Below are positions 1 to 13,136 of a stretch of 64,000 nt of DNA, piece after piece (within the stretch, counting starts at the first letter, position 1; every line of letters begins with the position of its first letter). A program made the translations under genes and the position numbers. Origin of the DNA: Coptis chinensis (lineage: Eukaryota > Streptophyta > Magnoliopsida > Ranunculales > Ranunculaceae). The notes under the pieces were generated by a model. The model saw only the letters and a program-made list of their open reading frames with translations. It did no database searches and had not been told where the DNA came from. The DNA lies in the NCBI GenBank assembly GCA_015680905.1, contig CM027383.1, positions 40,050,501-40,114,500 on the forward strand. Direction: 5' to 3'.

Positions 1-728
1 TAGCTTAGCTGCAATTACCATGTGGAGGTTGGGGAAAATTCAACTGCGGATCTTCAATGGTTTCTTGTAGAATTCTTGAATAATTTGCTGAACCTTCCCA
101 ACCAGCAAGAACAAAAGTAAAACACATATCAAAGTCGCATGCACACATGACGTTTTGAGTTGGTATGCCCTTCCTCCCTCGATATGGTATTTGTACTTTA
201 CCAGATGGCACAACTATTGGAATGTGTGTCCCATCAATTGCCCTAATACAATTCTAACAAACAAAACATACTAAGCTTTTAATATCATATCACTAATATA
301 AAACCTACACCATATAAAACACATATATTTTAAAATGACAAAAGCCTCTAACATGCAAAAATTGTTACCTTGAACCACGGATAGTACTTATCGTCTTGTG
401 GTGTGTAGTAGTCATGTTGGGGGGGAAGTATAACTTCTTTCAAAAACTTACAAACAGCCTTCAACACTGTTTTGAAGTGTCGAGATACAGTCTCTCTATA
501 ATGTTGGAACTGATCGGCAACAGTTCTATTGGATTGGTTATGACCAATACTGTATAAGAATATACACATTTGTTCTTCCATAGTAAAAAACCGCATGTCC
601 CTAAGTAACCCCCTGACTCTTAAAATATCACAATGGTCATATAAGACATTTGCTTTCATCCGAAACATATCTATGGACCTATTTTCATTTCCTTCAAGAC
701 AATTGATCACATACTGCTTTCCTGACAA
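1..728 (-). mobile_element. PIF/Harbinger (HARBI1-like) transposase, 5' part, runs off the left edge
   Basis: DDE nuclease that would excise and insert a Harbinger element. The first exon (369-728, ATG at 728) encodes an N-terminal region with MSGKQYVINCLEG, FRMKANVLYDHC and a helix-turn-helix-like stretch (QSNRTVADQFQHYRETVSRH). A GT-AG intron follows (254-368). The second exon (19-253) holds the first catalytic Asp in IRAIDGTHIPIVVPS, then QNVMCACDFDMCFTFVLAGW. The family motif GSxHDxRVL, which carries the second catalytic Asp, reads GSANYSRIL here, so that Asp is Tyr and the enzyme is probably dead. A donor site at 17-18 suggests a further intron, with the rest outside the window. The family assignment is firm; inactivity is inferred from this one site. 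Confidence 0.88.
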
Positions 729-1173
729 TTAATCATTGTGATATGGTTGCTTATTGTATAGTTAGTATACTGAATAATAGCCTCCGTTGCAATCAATTTG
801 GCAACTTCCCATTCTTTGTTAGTTGTATCGGTCGAGGTAGACCTTGTTGAACTCTTATCTTTATCCTGTTGAATTTGAAAAAGAAATATATATATAATTT
901 ATGATACATTAGCAATATAGCAATATCGTTTTTTTTTTTCATATTTAAAAAACAAGAGTATATATTCCCTACTTCATTAAATATATACAGTGTATATATA
1001 TGTAATTTATGCTTCTTACATTTCCTTGGTGTGATCATTAAATCTACTCATTTCGAATGTGATTTGAGGTGATGTGTCAAAGGTTTCATATTCTCATTGC
1101 ACTAATCTTAGTCTTTATTTACTTGAATTTAGAGCAATTGTAACAATTTGAATTACTACTTATTATACAAGAA

Positions 1174-1203
1174 CTAGCCATGCTGCTCGACCTGTGGTCG
1201 AGC
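1174..1203 (-). mobile_element. Probable Helitron 3' terminus (hairpin plus CTAG)
   Basis: Read on the minus strand there is a perfect 8-bp stem with a 3-nt loop (GCTCGACC/GGTCGAGC, 1185-1203), then seven bases, then CTAG (1174-1177) followed by T. This is the canonical layout of a Helitron 3' end, which inserts between A and T. The element would extend rightwards from here. Its 5' end was not identified with certainty; candidates lie between about 3.3 and 13.36 kb. Confidence 0.5.
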
Positions 1204-1439
1204 CTGCTATTTTTTTAAACTTACTATGTCTGGGCTGTTAATTTTCAGGCTAAAGTATTTTGGTTAATGTACTTAATGCAAAAACGCATTTGTATAATGA
1301 ACACGTGGTAACAATTTCGTCAGCCACTTTGAGAGTTTGAGTTATTCAGAATTTCAGACAAAAAGTGGGGCCAAATGCATCTTTTCATTAGAGGAGGACC
1401 ACTTTTTATGTGCTTAATGCAGGAGGGAAAAAGAATAGA

Positions 1440-2917
1440 AGAATAGCACCTCGATTTTCTTGCAAGCCTCCTTGGTTTTCAAACCAATTTGGGTATACTT
1501 CTTAATCATCAATATGTGATTTTCAAGTTGTGAGTGGACATAAGTTAAGTTCTTCCTTAGCTTCTATAGCTTTCGAGGAAACTTCATGTAAAGCTGACGT
1601 GAAACTCTCCATTGCCTTTTTACTTTTCTCTTCTTCATTTCTAGATGATTCCAGCTCATTCAGGAGCTTGCTGAACACTTGAAGCTACAAGTATTTCATT
1701 GTTCAAAGCTTGCACCATCTCCACTTTGACAATCTTAAGCTCAGTAGTCAGTGATTTAACCATTCTTGATTTCTCCAATGCCTCTTGTTTGGCAGTATCA
1801 AAATCCCCCATCTAGTCTTCAAGATCCCTTCTCTGTCTCTCTACTGATATCTCTAAGGATTCCACCTTTGCTCTAAGAGATGCAACTTCAGCCTGTGTCC
1901 TGCAATAAGCCACTCTGTCCTTCTAACTACTACATCAAAGTAGTCAAAGACTGATGCAAATCTCTCTAACTGATTAGCTTCATGAGTGTGACTCTCAAAG
2001 CGGTTATGATATGCTTTGTGTGGAACTGTTAACGGAATGTTTTGAACACAGTTTATAGTTTACACATACGCAGTGCATCAAGGTCCAGTATATCTGGTAA
2101 TTTTCATAGACATGGTTGGATAGCTGATATGTGCTAAAAAGCTAAAATTCATGGGCGCTGTCCTAGTGCCCTGCCTGTCAACAAATTTAAAACCACAACT
2201 CTTCAAAGAGGCGCACGTGAGCTTCTATTCGACGGGCTAAAACTCTTAGCATTTCCTACATATATTTGTTACTGAAGTGAATAATATATTTGAAGAAGCA
2301 CTCTACGGTACATGTATATAGTATGCATTCCTACAATGCACATATAATTCGAATCTAATTATTTATTTTCACTCTGCAGTATGATAACTTGATAAGCAAA
2401 CTACTTATTAAACATCTTGTACCAGTACCAACTTCATTGAACATATTGCCATGTGGGGATATTCTAACAGCGTGCAGTATGATTTCTTTAATAGAACGTC
2501 GATCTAATTAATCAGTGGTTCCATCTTCCATTCCTCAACCAACTTAAATGCATATGATTCGGCTTTCTTAGCATTAATTACCTCAACTATAAGTTGTTTC
2601 TCAAGTTCTTGTTTTAGTTTGTATATGTTGGAGTCGGACAACATTGATCTCATTCGACCATTCCTCTTCAATTCCCTCTTTTATGCTGCCTCTACTCCTG
2701 CCAATTCCAATTCATCAGCCCAGAATTTCTCAATCTCAGTAGTCTCCTCTGCTCACTTTTGAGAAACTAAAGCTTCCCCAATCTTTTTAGTACCTCAGCC
2801 AATTTCTTCGTGGCCTTCAACTCCTCAAGAGCCAGAGCCTTCTCTTTCTCCACAGATGCTAACTGATCTTTCGAGTTCTCAAGTTCCTCCTGAACCTGAC
2901 TCAGCTGTGCCTGCAGA
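1440..2917 (-). pseudogene. WEB-family coiled-coil protein gene relic (chloroplast movement family)
   Basis: Two collinear blocks on the minus strand match plant WEB-family (DUF827) coiled-coil proteins. The first (2917-2521) reads LQAQLSQVQEELENSKDQL, then EKEKALALEELKATKKLAEV, and ends in KKAESYAFKLVEEWKMEP. The second (about 1900-1440) reads DFDTAKQEALEKSRMVKSL, then LLNELESSRNEEEKSKKAME and SFTSALHEVSSKAIEAKEEL. Intact family members help control light-driven chloroplast movement. Here stops and frame changes interrupt both blocks (for example a TAG within the run RRDLED-MGDFD), and sequence expected between them is missing. It is a broken copy, possibly brought in by a Helitron whose 3' end lies just to the left. 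The family call is good; the capture mechanism is inference. Confidence 0.75.
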
Positions 2918-3125
2918 TACAGATATGGTCCTTAATTAAATGAAAGTTGTTTTGTGCTATATCCTGATTTTGTAAGTCACCCATTCAAGTAATAAATAAC
3001 CATAACTCAACATACATATCCTATATCGACTTAAAGATAAATAAACTTAATGGTAGCTAAGTTGCCCATAATCTTGATATTTAAACCTAAAAATTGAAAA
3101 ATAATATAGTATAAAGATAAAAACT

Positions 3126-3239
3126 AACAATGGTTTTAGATCCAGCATTGTCGTCCCACAAATTGAGAGTGAATTCGCAGAGATTGTTGTTTCCCGCAAC
3201 CATGTAGTTCATCTGGAAAGAGTCACCAGTATAGTCCAT
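3126..3239 (-). other. Short coding-like stretch, unassigned
   Basis: A 37-codon open stretch on the minus strand starting at an ATG (3239) reads MDYTGDSFQMNYMVAG, then CEFTLNLWDDNAGSKTIV, and ends next to a GT donor-like site. The FTLxLWDDxA segment recalls OB-fold proteins of the replication protein A type, but the match is too short to assign. It may be part of the same captured tract as the WEB relic. Confidence 0.25.
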
Positions 3240-3240
3240 T

Positions 3241-6200
3241 ATGGAAGAGTCACCAGTGTTACTACATATATATTTCTTGTTAAACTATGTAGAAGAACCA
3301 CTAACAGATTTAACTTTGCGAATTTTTACTTTTTTTTTCCTACTTATATACTACACATGTTAGCTGGAAACTCATTAACCAAAATAAATGTAAAATATGG
3401 GATGCAGAAATGCGAAATCAAATACGACTTGGTTTGATTATTCTTCGTGTTTTTAATTCATGCTAGCGACTGTTGACATACATACTCTAGTTGTATTTTT
3501 TTTTTCAGTTTATATATGCTGAATAAAGCATTAGTTTAATATATAGGCGAAACATAATGGTATAAAAATGAATAATGAGAAACTTTAACATCTTGTACAG
3601 GTTCTCCAACATTACAATAGATTATACATAAGCAACTTAAAATAGGTAAAGTGTGGGCACCATTGATTCCCTCTCTATGCTTGATTCAAGTGAACTACTA
3701 CATCACATCATTCGTTTACATAAGAGAGACATTGCCTATAATTCCATTAAACAAAAAATCGTGAGTGTTATGATCATTGGCGCTATGTAATCATATATAT
3801 TCCTTTCATCAACTCTTCATCGTGATTCTATAAAGTGCTTTATAGCATGCTACCCTAGATTTAGAGTCATATTGCACACCGCCTTCACAATTCAAAACAT
3901 AAGCTCTTCATCAATTGTTACATATACAACATACATGATGGGAATACATTGCATAAATATATGTTCCTCTTGCAACCTGCAAGGAAAGAAACATTGTGAA
4001 TTACGTATACCCATCCTGAAGTCTAGAACTCAAGTCCTGGTCAGAGAACGTGTACATATTAGCACTTGAGATTCCAGAAATTTTAGAAAGGAAAGTAAAA
4101 GAGAGTGAAAATTAACCTACTTGTAGATAATAAGACAAAGGCAGTAGAAACTGCATAGCATTCTACTTTAATCAAGACTCTTTTACTAATGGATGAGAGC
4201 AATTTTGAGAATTAGAATCTCGTGATTTTTTTCAAAGGGATTACCAATTGAATTCAATCAATGATCATGGAGATATACATTGCTAATGCAATATTTGCGA
4301 GCTACTTCCAAGTGTTGAAAAGGTTAATAACGTTGTTCACATCAGGTTAGAAAACAAAGGTTTTAGGAAACTTGGAAATCTACGCACCTTTAACTCGTGA
4401 GTAACATTCAGATTGACCTTGAACGCCTATTGTTGACCTGAAGCTCCTAATTACTCTTTTGTGATCTTTAAGTACTCTTCAGTGGAATACAACTTCTTCA
4501 TATGTATCATCTAAATACATTGCTAAAAAGATTAAAAAGAAAAAGACATATGTTCTGGTGGAAAATATATTAACCCAAATTAACACATTAACATTAATAT
4601 GCACAAAAAACTTATGCTTAAGTTATAAATATGGCAAAGTAAATACAAAAGACACAGATAAAGAGATGGTGCATCTAGGCATTGGCAAAATAACCTAATT
4701 AAATGATGGAAGGCAGATTCTTCACCTTCCCAGCTTTTACCCATAGCCTTAAAAAAGAATCCAAATCGCTTACTTGTTAGTGATTCAAAGGAAAGACCAA
4801 CAAACAAAGTGCAGCAACATTTAATTTTCATCATTATCAGCAACGTAACATCATCCGATCACAACCATCATTGAAGGGTCGACTCTACAACTTGCTCTAA
4901 GGTACTCACCCATATCATTCTAAAACTTAGGTGACAAAGACCACCCCCCTTTTCCGTAAAACGTGGTGATGATTACAACATAACACTACAACAAACAGTG
5001 CTCCTCGACCAAACATACTACATACTACATAGACATGCAACAACCAACTTCTACTTGTATAAACTAAGATGACTAATAATATCTTAAAAAAGCAATATAC
5101 ATCGACAGTCATTGCATTTCCTATACAAAGGGCAAACATTGTTTCTATCGCTTCCATTATTACTGGAAAAAATGATATAAAAATTGTAAATTCATATAAG
5201 CAACACAAAAACAAACTCAAATTATTTTGAGAAAATTTACCTTCAATAAACTTCCATGACCAAATGTAAAAGATCATAAACAACTACACCCCAAACCAAA
5301 CAGATGCAAAAAAGTTCGTAACTCCAAGTAATTTGCAAACAAAGTCATAAGTTTAAATAATGAACTTCATTATTTTAATAAACAATCTCTTATGCTCTGT
5401 TAAGCCCAATGGATTTCTACATCCAATGCGACAATGCTGAACCAAATTTAGATAACACCGCTGAAAGACTACAAACCCATTTGTTATACTAATTGTGAAC
5501 CAAATTACAACACAATGGAAGTAGGGGAAGAGAAGAGACCATTTATCTCTATTCCAGCAACAAAACCCTAAAACATGAACCCATTTTATGCAAATTATAA
5601 ACCAACTCTAAGATCAAGAAAACCAAATCAACAAAAGAATATGAATAAAAAATGAATAAAAAACAAAAGTCTACATTCAAAAGAAAGACATAAAATAAAT
5701 GAAGTATACCTTCAAATGCTCAAGACCTATGTAAATGAATTTTTTTAGATTTAATTAACTACTAATGTTATACACTACTTGAATAACAGTACATACCTAG
5801 TAACAAACTGATCATCCACTGAAGTAGATTGAAAATAGTTGCAGGCCCCGACCATAGTTTGAACTCTAATGGGTTGACCCTCTGCAAGACAAAAATGATC
5901 TAAACCATGTGACCATGAATTACACAACATATGAAACACAACACAATGAATTTGCAAGCCCTACTCATATATTTACAATGGCATGAGAAAATCAAACCTT
6001 CTAAAGAAATTATAACTCATTCCTTCGTTTTTCTCAAGTAGTTGCCTCATTTGCACGCATTATATGCACACTGAATGAACGATGTGAAAAACAGAGTAAG
6101 AATACATCAGCTGTGTCGTAGCATTTTCAATGGTTCTTTGGGTTGGAGAGCTCTTGTTGTCAATGCCCACTCCAACAAATTTCTATATGCAAGTAAAACA

Positions 6201-9200
6201 ACCCAAAGCAAGAGCCTTACTTTCTCAAACATAAGCAAACTGCCCCACATCCAATACATAATAACAAAAGAAGTTCGCAAATCTTTAGCTTTATTTTTTA
6301 AGGAGAATAAAAAATAGAATAAAGAAATTGATTGAAAACCAATTTATTAATGGAAACATATTTTTTTAAAAAAGATTAAACTAATAATAATCCACATAGA
6401 AAAATTTGAGATCATATCACCTTCAAGGTTATCATATGGTTAATCCAAAGCTCTAAATATGCCAATTCTCTGGCATTGGTAGAGATAACTTTCAAACCTC
6501 TACACCAACCACCAAGAATCAAACCTCCAATCCAACAACAGTTCAATGGAATATATATGATGCCTATACAAATTTGAAAGTAATTTTTGGATATCCTTGA
6601 AGCTTCCTAGTGCCTTGTGTTAGTGTTGTTAATTTACGCGAAGTAAATTTCCCGGCTCTAGCTGCTATCTTAACTGATTTTGCTGACAACAACTTGTAGT
6701 CATGTCGCTGAATATCTTTGAAAGGAATTCAAAACTTTCATTGCACTGTTGGTAAGAATAATGAAATCAAACCCCTAAATTTTGGGTTATGCGTATCCAA
6801 TCAAACAGTTCCAGTTTTTTAAAGAATAGTAAATATACCTACAAAATCAAATAAATTTAGTTAAAAAGTCTGATTTTTTTTTTTTTTTTTTTTTTTATCA
6901 GTCCAACTTCCAAATCTCCATTTCAGCACAATATTTCCCCTCTTGAAGCTCTTCATGAATCCCCGAAACCAATCCATCAAAAATATTACACTTCTTGCTG
7001 ACTTTCAACACAAATCCTAACTTTAATCGATAACAAAACACTCTTTCCCTTTGATTTAGAAATGGAATCGCAACCCTTGCAGTAGCAAACCAAGGTGTAT
7101 TTAAAGAAGATGAGGGAAGATCATTACCTTTGTTTTAGCTAGCTTCAAACTTAAGTATGTTGCTGATAAACACACGCCCTTATCATTTTCGATTCTTTCT
7201 TTCTTCACTTTGAAGATTGAGAGAGAGAGGAAAAGAATTGATCAATGGCCATGTTTTTTTTGTGTGTGTTTGGGGGTGGGGGGGTAATATTCGTTAACCC
7301 TAAAATATATAAGAATACATAGTATTGTCAGAGAGAACGATCTACTATCAGGACGCGATTCATAAAACATACTGAAGAAATCCACATCAAAAATTCAAAT
7401 TTTAAGTAGCCTCTCGACCAGGAATGATGACAAAAGAAACCAAACAAACGCAATCAAATCAGAAAGAAAAAGCACAAAAAAAGCATGTGCAACATGGAAA
7501 GGAAAACCCACCTATATTCTCATAGACATCATTCCCCTCGGTCCACCCCAGTAAATTTTTTCTTACATTTCCCTTCTAGGTTTCTTGAAAACCAGCAAGT
7601 TCATCTAAGAGTCAACAACATACCCAGTATTAATAATTTAATATGCTGGTAAGTCGCATCATTTTTGTAGTGATTAAAATATACCTTCATCCAAATTGTG
7701 CAAGGTTTACATAGTATCCACCTTACCATCCGGATTGAGCTTTCTTGTTACTGTATGACCCTACAAAAGTAAAAGAAGCCTTCTCGGGGGGTTTTTTTTT
7801 TTTCTTGTTTTGCTTTTGAATTTTTTTCGTTAGGTTTGAGGAAGAGTTTTTCATATCATTCTATTTTTTAGTTGTTAATTACTTACTTACCCCTGGCGTA
7901 CATTCAAATAAAAGCGTATGTTTGGTTTTTGTTTTTCATAAGAACTGAAAAGACCGAATAGACTTCTATAAAATTACAAAGTAGACCAATTTCAGGGGTA
8001 TTTAAGTAAAAAAGAAAGTAAATATTTTCAAAATATGGGTTCTTTTAAAAAAATTGTTGACGTGGCTCCCTATGAGCATCCTGGGAGAAAGGGATATTAA
8101 TAGGTAGGAAGGTGAAAAGAGAAAGAATGTGAGGTTTAAGTTGGTCATTCATATGTTTGTTTAAATTAAATCTACTCAAAGCTTGACTTGAAAGGTACAT
8201 GCAGAATCCTTTTATAACTTCCACTCTTGAATGTTAAGTATGAACAAGTCTTCAGATTAAGAGTGTTAAGTGGTAAAGTGTGAAAATCAGCCAAACACAC
8301 CCAATTCTGACATGAATCACTTACAAAGATCACTAATCATCACAACAGAATCAAAGAAGAAAACTTGACAACAGAGTCCATAATTTGACCCAACACTAAT
8401 CTACTGCCTTTAACATTATCCCACAAGTTTTTGGTGTGTCAGTGCATTGCACTTCTCAAGTCATAGTTACAATCTTACCAATAGTGCAAAACTCAGCATT
8501 TTGGTGCATATTCTAGTATAACTATTTTTCTAAATCAGCCTACTTGCTATATTTGAACCTTAAAAGTATATAAGACTAAGCCATATGTAGAGCAAACCTA
8601 TATCTTATGACTGATAACATTCCATCTAGTGAGAAAAAAAATTGAACTTAAACTCTGGTATGTGGGAATTACTCGACTCTCAGAAGGACTCATCGAATAT
8701 GGATGGCATGATAGAGATATAGGGGGGGTCTACAAAGAACTACTCCTACAACTCAAGCAAGAGAATGTTGATGGATTCCTCAAGGCTGATTTTCTTATAG
8801 AAATTGGTGTAAGGGCGATTTTCTGACATAAACGGGGTAAGGGACAACTTCCATGGCAGCTATAATAGATGGCCTAAGGCAGCAAGAACAATGCAGAGGT
8901 CAATTCAGTATGGAGAGAAGCCAAAGTATTGGCTGAACATAAAAAACACATAGGACATTCTAACAGGACACTACAAGCCTTGTTCCTTATGCTAAGATGC
9001 TAACAGTAAACTCCATAAGCAAATAACATTTCAAATTCACATTACATTTACTCAAAGATATTTGAATCACATACATGCAATTATGTTCAAGGGATATCAT
9101 ATAACACTATGCCAATTACTGACTCAACAATGTTTGGGTCAACCTTACTCACTCTATCCCAAATAGTTAACCTAAACAACAAAGAAGAGAGCCTCAAGCC

Positions 9201-9280
9201 AGAACCCTAACAAAAGAACATAACCTATAACTCAAAATTATAAACCAAGTGTGGATGTTCTCAATCTTTCGGTAGCACTT
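3241..9280. other. Unassigned AT-rich interval
   Basis: About 6 kb of AT-rich sequence without a recognisable gene. Short minus-strand open stretches have plausible codon content (near 5797-5900, reading AEGQPIRVQTMVGACNYFQ, and near 6440-6720, reading KLLSAKSVKIAARAGKFTS). None could be tied to a family. There is a T-run at about 6870-6897 and a GT/G-rich run at 7254-7287. It may include the body of the Helitron whose 3' end lies at 1174. Confidence 0.4.
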
Positions 9281-9289
9281 CTAAATCTT

Positions 9290-10290
9290 CTACAAATCTC
9301 TTTCCTCAATGCTTAACAACACATCTCTTCTACATGCTTCTGACATGTGCAGAAAAGCTTCTCTCCATCCTTTGTCCTAAAATAAGGATATGGCTTTAAC
9401 ATAAGTCTGCCTTCCAATTTTGATACATATAGCCTCAATGATGTCAACACACTCTGTTATACTGAATTTGCCCCTCTTTTCGACTCTAGCATGTGATGCT
9501 TCAACTAGCATCTTGATAGCTTCCGTAAGCTCGGGTCCTTTAGGATCACTTCTTTCCCGCTTGTGAGAATGGCTTTGACTTTTGGTTTGAGTGCTTTGAG
9601 TGCCATAGTCATTATTTTCACGATTATTGCCACCCTCTGAAATTTGAACTTGAGGAGGCATAGGGGATTCAGCAGTTGCTTCTTTCTCACCATTCTCTTC
9701 ATTTGTTGAGTCGAAGTTATGGCTCACAGATGCTTTGTTAGATCCAGTCGCTATTGTGCCTCCAAAAATTATTTGCAAGTCTTTGTACTCGGGGCAACCT
9801 CGAACTCTCAACCTCTTTAAATGCTTGGCCTTTTTGTGAGTCTGTTTTTTGTAATAAAACAATTAACATAGTTTCAAAAAACATAATTAAAAGGAAGGGA
9901 ATACTAATAAATGATAATTGTTTATCACCTTTATATAATCATCCCACCATGAATCACTCGTAATAAAAGTACCTAATACTTGATTAAATCCCGTTCCACT
10001 AGCCTTTTCAACAAGCGCTTTGAATTCTCGAAACCTTTCTTTCATGTTTTGGTGCTGTTCTTGTATGCTTTTGGTAAATATTTAAGTCCAAATCTCATAT
10101 AATACTTTTTTCTCAAGTCGAGCCATTCATTCTTCGTGAACTTGCCATTAACTCTTTTAACACCGGGCGTAATCACATTTTCCTTTAACAACTCAATAAA
10201 GTACCCCTCTTGCTCTAAGTTCCATTCGGCTTCAACTTCTTTAGCTACCTCAAAAGGTTCCAATTCCAAAGGGACACTACTTGAATCCAT
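9290..10290 (-). pseudogene. MYB/SANT-like Harbinger accessory protein (ORF1), broken
   Basis: This is the DNA-binding partner of Harbinger transposases. Exon 1 (9929-10290, ATG at 10290) encodes MDSSSVPLELEPFEVAKEVE and a MYB/SANT-like domain with WNLEQEGYFIELLKE, KNEWLDLRKKYYMRFGLKY and MKERFREFKALVEKASGTGF, ending TSDSWWDDYIK at a GT donor. One frame change separates the first and second halves of this exon near 10045-10060. Exon 2 (from 9841) reads THKKAKHLKRLRVRGCPEY, an acidic/Ser-rich linker and KFSITECVDIIEAI. An in-frame TAG then precedes the conserved tail DKGWREAFLHMSEACRRDVL. Same strand as the transposase at 1-728 and in the expected ORF1-then-transposase order, but about 8.6 kb apart, which suggests separation by later insertions. 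Confidence 0.8.
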
Positions 10291-10899
10291 CTAAATCCAT
10301 CGAAAACAATTACTACAATAAACAAATTACTTCTATTTCCATAAAAACCCAACATTTTCACAAACACAGTTTCAACAGTATCAAAAAACACATAAAAAAA
10401 CATTTTCACAAATACTAATTGTTCTTCATATTAGAAAGCAATCAATTAACTTAAATAATACTCTTAACAAGTTAAAAATAAACTACAACGGATCTACAAC
10501 AATCAATGAATCAAATCAAATGAAAAATACCTTAATAAACAATTTTGATTAAAACCCCGTGAAGCTTTTATAGAGACGAACCAAGAGAATAACTTAATTG
10601 AACTGAAATCTAGTCGACTGAGAGAGACGAACCAAGAGAAATAATTTGATTGATTTGAAATCAATAATCACATGAACCTTGTTCTTCAATTGAGATTGAA
10701 AGGTCAATCTCTTTCACTTTCACCTTGTTCTTCAATAATGAATTTGAGATTTTCCATAGATAGAGTGAGATTTATGAAGGGTTTTTGTAAAAGAGTTGAG
10801 ATTTGAGGGTTTTTGCTACGTTATTTTGGAGAGAAAGTGTGAAACCAGGGGTAGACAAAAGGAGAAAGCTTAAAAAACAGACTTCCCGAAAATGAGTTT

Positions 10900-11041
10900 T
10901 TGGACTTTCCTGAAAGACATTTGTTTTGCTTTCTCACTTCTTATATTTTTAGCTTTCTGAGATTGCCAAACATGCTTTTGACTTATGTCCTTCTAGAAAG
11001 CTAGGAAGTGACTTATTGAGGTGTTGCCAAACGCCCTCTAA
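10900..11041. repeat. Candidate Harbinger terminal region with TAA flank
   Basis: Read inward from the right, the sequence starts GAGGGCGTTTGGCAACACC (11020-11038). A second TTTGGCA-type motif lies further in, around 10967. The outer flank is TAA (11039-11041), the usual 3-bp PIF/Harbinger target. It lies about 750 bp upstream of the MYB-like ORF start, where an element end is expected. The opposite terminus is outside the window, so the TIR pairing cannot be checked. Confidence 0.35.
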
Positions 11042-13136
11042 GTTTCAAGCAATGCCCAAATGCAGCCACAGTTAGTAAAGGACAAAGTTCCTTGTATGTT
11101 CGAACCATGCTCAGTAAAGCTGCTTAGAAAGCTTTATGCTGTGTCGATCTAAAGCCTAAGCTAGTGGCCTGAGGCTCACAGAACAATGCTGCTGGTCAAA
11201 AATTGGATATATCAGCTATGAATTTTCCCCATGAGCAAAGTACAGAATGATCAAAAAGATTTTGATGAACAAAAGCAATTTGATCATTCTATGTTTGATA
11301 AGAAACAGAAAATACTGATCTATGAGTCAAATCTTAATCAACTCAGATAAAAAAAGGTTTATCATCATTTGTTTACTATCGTTAGTTTGTAAGTAGTTTT
11401 CATCTATTCAGGTACAAAAATGCTACAAATTCATGATTTTCTTCAAATCCTACGGACTACTAGTCTTTGACCAAATCATCACCGACCCAATGAAAGAAAC
11501 TATATATTTGCAATTCAAGGAGGCGAAAGTTAACGTGCATTCTTTGATATAATCTTGAATCATTAGTAATGATCTTCAACTTTTTAGTGAAAGATAACTA
11601 TCTTCAGCATATTCGTGAAAGAAAGCCTATTGAAAAAATACAAGCTAATACACATAACTTACAACCTATGTTGCATGGACGCAGACACGGCTGTAACTCA
11701 AAAAAATAGGATGCGGACGCAAACTGGACGCGGGAATTAAATAATATATGTAATTTTATTTTATTTTAATAATTAAACATTACAATTTATAAACTAATTC
11801 ATATGTATCATAAAATTCATGATTACTCAAAATAAACATCCACAAAATTAAACAAACATATTAATATAGTATTTAATCAAATTTCTCGTAAGTCTTAACT
11901 TTTAAGTCTTAACAAAGCAAGAACCAAAATAAAACCCACAAGGCCACAAGAAACATAGTAATTAGTAAAGAAAGAGCCCTAGAATTCAACAAGACAACAT
12001 GACAGAAGTATTGATAGGAGCGACAGCGGCAAACTAAGCAAGTGTTAAAAGTCCTTGATTCTTCTTTTGGGTGTTCCAACAGAAGACAAAATGCTCAGAT
12101 CAGCCTCAACGGCAGCAAAAAGAGCCTCTACTACAAAAAAAAACACTAAAGACTAACCATCCTTTGATGAATCGCTAGTCGTTATTCTAGCTCATAAAAA
12201 TTAATCCTTGTTTGATTAGAAGTTTAGAACAAAAGGAGTAAAGGACAATAACGTTTTCTAACCTCACCTTTTATAAGCAAGTGAGCAGCAACCCCAGTCT
12301 TCAAGTCTTCATTCTTCAACAAAAAGTCAAACACAAACATCAAATCTCAAAACAAAGCGAGGTGAGAATGAGAATTAGTCAATTAGGTCGTGGGTTTAAT
12401 TGCCGACTTCAATCAGGACTTCAGGACTTCGCCACTTCAAAATCTCACAACATAAGAGAGGTGAGAATGAGAATGAGAATTAGGTCGAGGCCTTTTTTTT
12501 TTTTTTTTTTTTTTACTTTGTCTTTATTATTTATAGGTATTTTGGGTATATAAATCGCAATATTCAAATATTGTTTATTCCCTAAAACACTATTAAGATC
12601 AAATGTGTTCTATGCTCCAATGCATACTCTATCAATCTATCACTTTTATAATGTGTGATTCATGTAATGTCGGACTGAATGGAACAATAACATGTTAAAC
12701 AAATAAAAATTAATGCAGAGAACATAGTATCTAGGTTATTTTTGAACGTACAATATAATTTCTTTAATTGACTCTTGTTTTGTGTAAATTTAAGTAAACA
12801 AACAAACTAATAATTGAAACAATGTAAATCTTCAATAATCGTCACTAATATTGATGAATTCTTCTTTGTCGTCGATTATGCATTACCAGTGCTGAAGATA
12901 AAAAAAAAAAATCAGAAGAGTTAAGGTCAACAATTTATGAGGATCCTATTAGACGACGTTTATGCATGCTCTCCCATGTAAAGGTTTATATCAAAAAGTT
13001 CCTAGCTCATAAACATTGCCTCTTAAAAAAAATATAACCACACCAATCTTCCCGTCTTTAATTGTGGGTTGGTATTTTCCAACGGATTAATTCTATCAAC
13101 GTATTAAATATTTTATGCCCCATCAAGAAAATATAT
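11042..13136. other. Intergenic, no gene seen
   Basis: AT-rich sequence without recognisable coding content. It contains a patch of GGACGC-type motifs around 11675-11735, short imperfect repeats of GAGGTGAGAATGAGAAT around 12359-12480, and a T-run at about 12490-12513. Confidence 0.5.

Noticed and set aside
4580-5283. Minus-strand ORFs of 87 and 118 codons rich in Phe, Leu, Cys and Ile
   Set aside because: Composition is that of translated AT-rich DNA; no motif and no splice context.
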